Shown one piece after another: positions 7,980-11,589 of a DNA stretch of 11,589 nt. The notes under the pieces were generated by a model that ran no database searches, had not been told where the DNA came from, and saw only the letters and a list, made by a program, of their open reading frames with translations. Within the stretch, counting starts at the first letter, position 1; every line of letters starts with the position of its first letter. The stretch is from Bacteroidales bacterium UBA6346. GTDB lineage: Bacteria > Bacteroidota > Bacteroidia > Bacteroidales > UBA932. The translations under genes and the position numbers were made by a program. Where the stretch lies: NCBI GenBank assembly GCA_002438905.1, contig DJSA01000115.1, positions 1 through 11,589 on the forward strand. Direction: 5' to 3'.

Positions 7980-8363
7980 CTACTCGACGGACAATATGCG
8001 GTCAACGATATACTTCTGCTGGCCCCGCCACGGAAGTGCACCGAGATACTCCTTGTAGTGCAGCTGTACGCTCCTTCCGCTGCATCTCATCAGCGTGTCA
8101 GCGATGGCTTTGTCTTCCACGGAGAAGTCAAATTCGTAGGACTGTATGGCAGTGGTCACTCCCTTCGAACCTTTTTGAAATCCAGCCTGAATGGCCCGCC
8201 CTTCATATGTCTTCCATATATAGCCCTTATATACCACAAAATTGAGCTCACCGGCTTTCACGCCCTCACCGAAGACATAGTAGAATTTGAAATAGAAGAA
8301 GACAGCCGCCAGCACAAGAATCGCAGCCGTCGCCCATAGGATAATTTTCTTCTTTACAGTCAT
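7980..8363 (-). CDS. Conserved small membrane-anchored protein of unknown function
   Basis: This is a 127-residue protein with a short basic start (MTVKKK), one transmembrane helix at about 7-27 and a roughly 95-residue domain expected on the periplasmic side. I recognise the pattern GEGVKAGEL (32-40), KTYEGR (51-56), FDFSVED (78-84), LHYKEY (101-106) and PWRG (111-114) from a family common in Bacteroidales. Members are often labelled 6-phosphogluconate dehydrogenase, a name with no support here: there is no nucleotide-binding fold and the protein is far too short. Its function is unknown. The start is the ATG at 8361-8363, preceded by AGGAAGG; an ATG seven codons earlier lies at the predicted transcription start and so cannot have a ribosome site. 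It stands between the hsp20 terminator and the promoter box of the peptidase operon. Confidence 0.75.
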   Translation of the reverse strand: MTVKKKIILWATAAILVLAAVFFYFKFYYVFGEGVKAGELNFVVYKGYIWKTYEGRAIQAGFQKGSKGVTTAIQSYEFDFSVEDKAIADTLMRCSGRSVQLHYKEYLGALPWRGQQKYIVDRILSVE

Positions 8364-8366
8364 ATT

Positions 8367-8373
8367 CCTTCCT
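8367..8373 (-). promoter_or_regulatory. Shine-Dalgarno box AGGAAGG deciding the start of the 127-residue protein
   Basis: AGGAAGG precedes the ATG at 8361-8363; its AGGA part is 6 bases away. This favours the inner ATG over the one at 8382-8384, which has no such box. Confidence 0.5.
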
Positions 8374-8388
8374 AATTGATACATCCTT

Positions 8389-8396
8389 CAAAGTTA
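8389..8396 (-). promoter_or_regulatory. Promoter -7 box TAACTTTG for the 127-residue protein gene
   Basis: TAACTTTG on the minus strand is an exact TAnnTTTG match. Transcription would start a few bases downstream, at about 8382-8385, leaving a leader of roughly 20 bases before the chosen ATG. The -33 region 20 bases upstream (TTAGT) is only a weak fit to TTTG. Confidence 0.5.
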
Positions 8397-8419
8397 CGAA
8401 TAATTTACGGATATGCACT

Positions 8420-8456
8420 AAAAAAGGCAGACACCGGATATCTCCGGCATCTGCCT
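8420..8456 (-). terminator. Intrinsic terminator of hsp20
   Basis: On the minus strand a 7-bp outer stem (AGGCAGA with TCTGCCT) and a 5-bp inner stem (CCGGA with TCCGG) are separated by one 2x2 mismatch and close on a 4-base loop. A run of six T follows. It lies about 70 bases past the hsp20 stop and before the promoter of the next gene. Confidence 0.85.
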
Positions 8457-8475
8457 CGAACTGTTTTTTGTTGCC

Positions 8476-8525
8476 GAGACCTTTTTTAAAGCGCGGTCTC
8501 ACTCGCTCCTTTCCCTTGCGGGAAA
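8476..8525 (-). repeat. Two further hairpins in the hsp20 3' untranslated region
   Basis: Directly after the hsp20 stop is TTTCCC-GCAA-GGGAAA (8510-8525). Then comes GAGACC/GGTCTC with a 13-base loop (8476-8500). With the terminator this makes three stem-loops in a row. They may stabilise the message; no function is shown by sequence alone. Confidence 0.5.
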
Positions 8526-9014
8526 TTATTTAATCTCAATGGCCCTATTGCTCGGGACTTCTTTCACGGCCTCCTTCTTCGGAAGTTCAATCTTCAGGAC
8601 ACCATGCTCCATCTTCGCAGCAATCTTCTCTGCGTCAACAGTTTCAGGTAAAGTGAAACTCTGACGGAATGAAGTGTATGAAAACTCGTGACGAAGGTAC
8701 TGACCATGCTTTTTGGCGTTCTCTTTCTTGTCACATTCACACGCTTTACCCTCTTTCTCGTTATTGCCCTTTTCAGACTTCTTCTCGAGGCTGATAATCA
8801 ACTCGTTCTTAGGAGTAAGATTGATCTTGAAGTCATCCTTAGTCATGCCAGGAGCAGCAACCTCGACTTCGTATTCGTTGTCGCGCTCGATCACATTGAT
8901 CGCAGGCGTAGATGATGCGCACCTGCACTGCGGTACAAAAACTCTATCATCAACATCGAACAAGTCATTGAACAACTCAGGCAACCAGTTCTGTGATTTC
9001 ATAATAGGCATCAT
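8526..9014 (-). CDS. hsp20: Small heat-shock protein Hsp20 with Lys/Glu-rich insert and CxC pairs
   Basis: This is a 162-residue ATP-independent cytoplasmic chaperone that would hold unfolding proteins for refolding. It opens with NWLPELFNDLFD (9-20), typical of Bacteroidota Hsp20. The alpha-crystallin domain runs from PAINVIERDNEYEVEVAAPG (37-56) through LIISLEKK (72-79) and YLRHEFSYTSFRQSFTLP (106-123) to GVLKIELP (138-145). It ends with a short tail carrying the I-x-I motif IEI (159-161). Between LEKK and YLRHEF lies a charged linker of about 26 residues, longer than I recall for the family. Cysteines form CRC (30-32) and CEC (92-94), an odd arrangement for this family. Two adjacent ATG codons make either start possible; the upstream sequence is A/T-rich without a Shine-Dalgarno box. 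No CIRCE element is visible. It appears to be transcribed alone. Confidence 0.93.
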   Translation of the reverse strand: MMPIMKSQNWLPELFNDLFDVDDRVFVPQCRCASSTPAINVIERDNEYEVEVAAPGMTKDDFKINLTPKNELIISLEKKSEKGNNEKEGKACECDKKENAKKHGQYLRHEFSYTSFRQSFTLPETVDAEKIAAKMEHGVLKIELPKKEAVKEVPSNRAIEIK

Positions 9015-9255
9015 AATAATTATAAATTTTAATTTGTTTTCAACTTTCTCCGTTCCTCATGCTTCATTCGGCTTCCCGCCTTCCGCATTTCGGAACGAAC
9101 CTCTTTTGTGTTCCTCAGTCCCCATTGGACTTACCCGAACACGACAGAGATATTTTCAAATCCGATGCCGTTGTTTTAATCACTTGATAATCAGACAATT
9201 TGTCAGTTCTTGAGGACAAAGTGACCTATTCTTGTGACTTTTTGGCAGAAAACAA
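9015..9255. other. Long upstream region of hsp20, no gene seen
   Basis: I find no convincing coding frame in this stretch. It holds a short palindrome TTCCG-CATTT-CGGAA (9081-9095), an 11-base inverted repeat GACAATTTGTC (9194-9204) and two direct copies of GTGAC (9221-9225 and 9234-9238). A near-match to the -7 box, TCACTTTG, lies at 9217-9224 on the minus strand. No exact TAnnTTTG and no CIRCE heat-shock operator were seen, so how hsp20 is switched on is not clear from sequence. Confidence 0.5.
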
Positions 9256-9289
9256 AACAGGCGGCACTGGACAGAACCGGCCGCCTGTT
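9249..9289 (-). terminator. Intrinsic terminator of the purine permease gene
   Basis: A perfect 10-bp stem (AACAGGCGGC with GCCGCCTGTT, 9256-9265 and 9280-9289) carries a 14-base loop. On the minus strand it is followed by the T-rich stretch TTGTTTTC. It begins 44 bases past the permease stop. Confidence 0.85.
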
Positions 9290-9333
9290 AATGAAAGTAT
9301 AGAATAAGGACGAGATGTCCTTTCCCCACGCAC

Positions 9334-10659
9334 TTAAAGCACTATGTACTTCGCGATGAAGACAGCTGCAAGAATATACGCTGCAGGTGAGATCTTCTTG
9401 AAGTTTCCGCTGAGAAGGTTAATGAGGACGTATGAGATCATTCCGAGCATGATGCCGTCTGAGATTGAGTAGCAGAGCGGCATAGCGATGAGCGTGATGA
9501 ATGCCGGGATGGCCTCAGAGTAGTTCTCGAAGTCAATGGCCTTGATAGGGGACATCATGAACACGCCGACAATCACGAGGATAGGCGCAGTTGCTGCGCT
9601 CGGGATTGCGAGGAAGATAGGGGAGAAGAAAAGCGCCACAGCGAAGCATACTGCCGCAGTGAATGCGGTGAGACCGCTGCGACCGCCCTGAGCGATTCCT
9701 GATGCGCTTTCAACATAGGTCGTTGTCGTTGATGTTCCGAGGCAGGCACCGGCTACAGTTGCGACAGCGTCCGCCATGAGAGTCTTGTTGATGCCCGGGA
9801 TGTTGCCCTTTTCGTCAATCATCTTTGCCTTCGTGCTCACTCCGACAACCGTTCCGATGGTGTCGAACATGTCAATGAACATGAATGTGAATACAACGAC
9901 GAACATGTCAAGCGAGAAGATATGTTTCCACTCGAACTTGCAGAAAATAGGTGAAACGGAGTCCGGAACTGAAGCTACGCCGTTGAATACGGTGATGTGG
10001 CTGCCGTCCGGGTTCTTCATCACAAGGCCGAGGGCTGCCGTTGCAATCATGCCTATGAGCAGTGCGCCCGGAACTTTCTTTACAACGAGGAACGAAGTGA
10101 AGATGAGGCCGATGACAGCGAGGAGAGCCGGACCATGGGTGATGTCGCCGAGAGCTACGGTCGTGGCATCGCTTGAGACGATGACACCTGCGTTCTTCAG
10201 ACCGATGAATGCGATGAAGAGACCGATGCCGCAGCCGATAGCGTTCTTGAGTGATACAGGGATGGAATCAACGATCCATTTGCGGACATTGGTCACGGTG
10301 AGAAGAATGAAGATGATGCCTTCTAGAAGGACTGCGGTGAGAGCAAACTGCCAGCTGTAGCCCATTCCGAGGCAGACTGTGAACACGAAGAACGCGTTGA
10401 GCCCCATGCCCGGAGCGAGCGCGAAAGGCTTCTTCGCGTAGAACGCCATCACGAGCGTTCCGATGATGGCCGCGAGTGCAGTTGCCGTGAATACGGCCCC
10501 GGTAGGCATACCCATGTCCTTGAGCGCGCCGAAAATGCTCGGATTGACGGCGAGAATGTATGACATCGTGAGGAATGTCGTGATTCCCGCAAGAATCTCG
10601 GTCTTGATTGTAGTGGTTTTCGGGTCTAATCCGAAAGCCTTCTGTATGAACTTGTTCAT
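9334..10659 (-). CDS. NCS2-family purine permease (AzgA/PbuG-like)
   Basis: This is a 441-residue inner-membrane transporter that would import adenine, guanine or hypoxanthine with protons. It is the normal length for the AzgA branch of NCS2 and is hydrophobic throughout, with the 12-14 membrane segments of this fold. Branch motifs are clear: ITTFLTMSYILAVNP (26-40), APGMGLNAFF (82-91), GIGLFIAFIGLKNAG (144-158), MFIDMFDTIGT (260-270), and GTSTTTTYVESASGIAQGGRSG (308-329, two motifs run together). Asp266 and Glu317 lie in the motifs that in this family form the substrate and proton site. The exact purine cannot be read from sequence. The ATG at 10657-10659 follows an A/C-rich stretch without a Shine-Dalgarno box. 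It lies downstream of a DUF5020 outer-membrane gene but behind that gene's terminator, so it is probably transcribed separately. Confidence 0.93.
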   Translation of the reverse strand: MNKFIQKAFGLDPKTTTIKTEILAGITTFLTMSYILAVNPSIFGALKDMGMPTGAVFTATALAAIIGTLVMAFYAKKPFALAPGMGLNAFFVFTVCLGMGYSWQFALTAVLLEGIIFILLTVTNVRKWIVDSIPVSLKNAIGCGIGLFIAFIGLKNAGVIVSSDATTVALGDITHGPALLAVIGLIFTSFLVVKKVPGALLIGMIATAALGLVMKNPDGSHITVFNGVASVPDSVSPIFCKFEWKHIFSLDMFVVVFTFMFIDMFDTIGTVVGVSTKAKMIDEKGNIPGINKTLMADAVATVAGACLGTSTTTTYVESASGIAQGGRSGLTAFTAAVCFAVALFFSPIFLAIPSAATAPILVIVGVFMMSPIKAIDFENYSEAIPAFITLIAMPLCYSISDGIMLGMISYVLINLLSGNFKKISPAAYILAAVFIAKYIVL

Positions 10660-10756
10660 TTTGTTGTTTTGATAATAATGTTATGTTTTCCCATATTTTC
10701 GGACACACCATTTCCTCTTTTGGGATTTTGCGGGTTTATGCGGTCTCCGCCGACCG
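10660..10756 (-). promoter_or_regulatory. Leader of the purine permease gene with possible RNA structure
   Basis: The roughly 100 bases before the permease ATG contain a hairpin CGGTC-GGCGGA-GACCG (10741-10756). A looser fold in the same leader pairs TCCCA with TGGGA around an inner GGA/TCC pair. No exact TAnnTTTG box is present in this gap. I do not recognise a known purine, guanine or preQ1 riboswitch, so regulation is only a possibility. Confidence 0.3.
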
Positions 10757-10763
10757 TTTTTTG

Positions 10764-10807
10764 AAAAAATAAAAACACCGATCATTTCGGCATTTACGCC
10801 GAAATGA
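10764..10807 (-). terminator. Intrinsic terminator of the DUF5020 gene
   Basis: A perfect 10-bp stem (TCATTTCGGC with GCCGAAATGA, 10782-10791 and 10798-10807) closes a 6-base loop. On the minus strand it is followed after a few bases by TTTTTATTTTTT. It lies about 90 bases past the stop of the outer-membrane gene. The stem is symmetric, but the T-run on the minus strand fixes the direction. Confidence 0.85.
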
Positions 10808-10896
10808 CGATTTGAAAGACGCTGTTCTGAACCGTGTGGGGTGAAATTGAATTTAAGGATGCGGATGCAAGGCGCGCGTCATTAAATTAAATTTCA

Positions 10897-11589
10897 CTAG
10901 AAGGACCACTTAGCAGCGAGTGTCGGAATGCAGTAGAACCCCTTGCCTACGAAGTTATATGAAAGCTCAACCTCACCGCCGAGGCTCAGGTTAACTTTGT
11001 CCATACCCTTGATCTGATTGAGGTTAACCCAGAACTGAGGCTCTGAGAGGGCGATGAACTGAGTTCCCTGCCAAGGTCTATGCTCTCTCCAGAAATCCAC
11101 GAACCCTGAGAACGTGCACCAACCGTGAGCGAAGTTGATGCCCCACACACCGGTGATCTGGAAGTTGTGAACCTGCTTCTTGTCCGCACCATCAACGGTG
11201 CCCGGAATGAGCTTGTACATCGCGCTGAGGGACCATGTCTTGCTGAAGTCCGCAGAGTGTCCGCTGTAGGTGAGACCTGCGAGCCATGCGTTGTTGAATG
11301 AGCCGGCATCCTTGCTCAGACCGCCGTTGTACTCAACGTGAAGCGAGAGCCAGTCCATCTTTGTGTTCTGCCAGAAGCAGAGTTCGCGGGAAATCTCCCA
11401 ATAGGCTCCGAGAACACCGGCTGTCTTTGTTTCACCCTCAGCCTTGCTGTTGCTCAAGTAGTCCATATCAATGAAGTAGTAGGTGCTTCCCCATGAATCG
11501 GCCTTGAACTGCTCGACAGTAGTGGTGAAATAGCCGCGTGAACGGCAATCCTTTCCGTCCTTGCCTTTGTAGAGGTTGTGACCGAAGTC
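10897..11589 (-). CDS. DUF5020-family outer-membrane beta-barrel protein, 5' end outside the window
   Basis: The frame is open from the window edge and gives 230 residues up to a TAG; the true start and signal peptide lie beyond 11589. The visible part begins DFGHNLYKGKDGKD and continues through FKADSWGSTYYFIDMDY, GAYWEISRELCFW, LHVEYNGG, FSGFVDFWREH and SEPQFWVNLNQI to the end, PTLAAKWSF. Alternating polar/aromatic strands and a terminal Phe are the signature of an outer-membrane beta-barrel. I recognise it as the Bacteroidota DUF5020 family, which in size and style resembles Tsx-type nucleoside channels; that similarity is from memory. Its position before a purine permease fits a role in passage of nucleosides or bases through the outer membrane, but that is inference. 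The internal Met at 11464-11466 is not the start, because homologous sequence continues upstream of it. Confidence 0.85.
   Translation of the reverse strand, partial: DFGHNLYKGKDGKDCRSRGYFTTTVEQFKADSWGSTYYFIDMDYLSNSKAEGETKTAGVLGAYWEISRELCFWQNTKMDWLSLHVEYNGGLSKDAGSFNNAWLAGLTYSGHSADFSKTWSLSAMYKLIPGTVDGADKKQVHNFQITGVWGINFAHGWCTFSGFVDFWREHRPWQGTQFIALSEPQFWVNLNQIKGMDKVNLSLGGEVELSYNFVGKGFYCIPTLAAKWSF

Noticed and set aside
8425..8500. A possible tRNA, because of a GTTCGAG string and stem-loops after hsp20
   Set aside because: The arms beside the TTCGA string do not pair, there is no 7-bp acceptor stem, and the stems are explained by a terminator and simple hairpins.
8713..9213. A 166-codon plus-strand frame covering hsp20 and its upstream region
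   Set aside because: More than half is antisense to hsp20, and the rest shows no protein-like pattern or start signal.
9776..10360. A 194-codon open frame on the plus strand inside the permease gene
   Set aside because: It lies wholly opposite conserved membrane segments of the NCS2 permease. Its Met/Thr/Pro-rich composition is what antisense of such a gene gives.
10268..10711. A 147-codon minus-strand frame overlapping the permease start
   Set aside because: It is out of frame with the clearly conserved permease, and its Arg/His-rich composition is typical of a frame-shifted shadow.
10660..10756. A purine (xpt-type) or preQ1 riboswitch before the purine permease
   Set aside because: The conserved cores of these riboswitches are not present on the minus strand; only a generic structured leader can be claimed.
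1..11589. A new multi-gene system such as defence, secretion, a mobile element or a CRISPR array
   Set aside because: All accepted genes belong to ordinary chromosomal families. No integrase, transposase, repeat array or attachment-site pattern was seen, and strand and gene style are uniform.

Overview
The window most likely comes from a member of the Bacteroidota, probably a gut-type Bacteroidales. The signs are protein families typical of that group: a 127-residue membrane-anchored protein, a DUF5020-type outer-membrane barrel, a prolyl tripeptidyl-peptidase-like S9 enzyme close to Porphyromonas gingivalis PtpA, and a large TamB homologue. Several promoter-like boxes match the Bacteroidota -7 consensus TAnnTTTG. 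Family assignments come from reading the proteins and from memory of the families; no search was run. Every gene I accept lies on the minus strand, so transcription runs from high to low coordinates.

Right end (about 9250-11589): the last 230 codons of a DUF5020 outer-membrane protein, a strong intrinsic terminator, a 237-base gap holding the permease leader, then an NCS2/AzgA-type purine permease with its own terminator. An outer-membrane barrel plus a purine symporter suggests uptake of purines or nucleosides across both membranes. Middle (about 8385-9250): a small heat-shock protein (Hsp20) with a long upstream region and a well-formed terminator. It carries an unusual lysine/glutamate-rich insert and two CxC cysteine pairs. 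Next (7980-8363) is a short gene for a conserved single-pass membrane protein with no known function, with its own promoter-like box.

Left part (1-7863): a tightly spaced run that looks like one operon. In transcription order it is an S9 peptidase (exported), TamB (envelope assembly), a YraL/RsmI-like SAM methyltransferase, FolB (folate pathway) and the first 12 codons of what is probably a RimO/MtaB-type methylthiotransferase. Gaps are 38, about 29 and 7 bases, and the last junction is an ATGCTGA overlap. The mixture of envelope, translation and folate functions looks like housekeeping clustering, not one pathway.

I see no mobile elements, CRISPR arrays, defence genes, tRNA or rRNA, and nothing that amounts to a new multi-gene system. 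The points worth a second look are residue-level: FolB has Leu where the catalytic Tyr is expected, the S9 peptidase lacks about 80-90 residues of its N-terminal propeller, Hsp20 has paired CxC motifs, and tamB appears to start at TTG right after an in-frame stop with a Shine-Dalgarno sequence in place.
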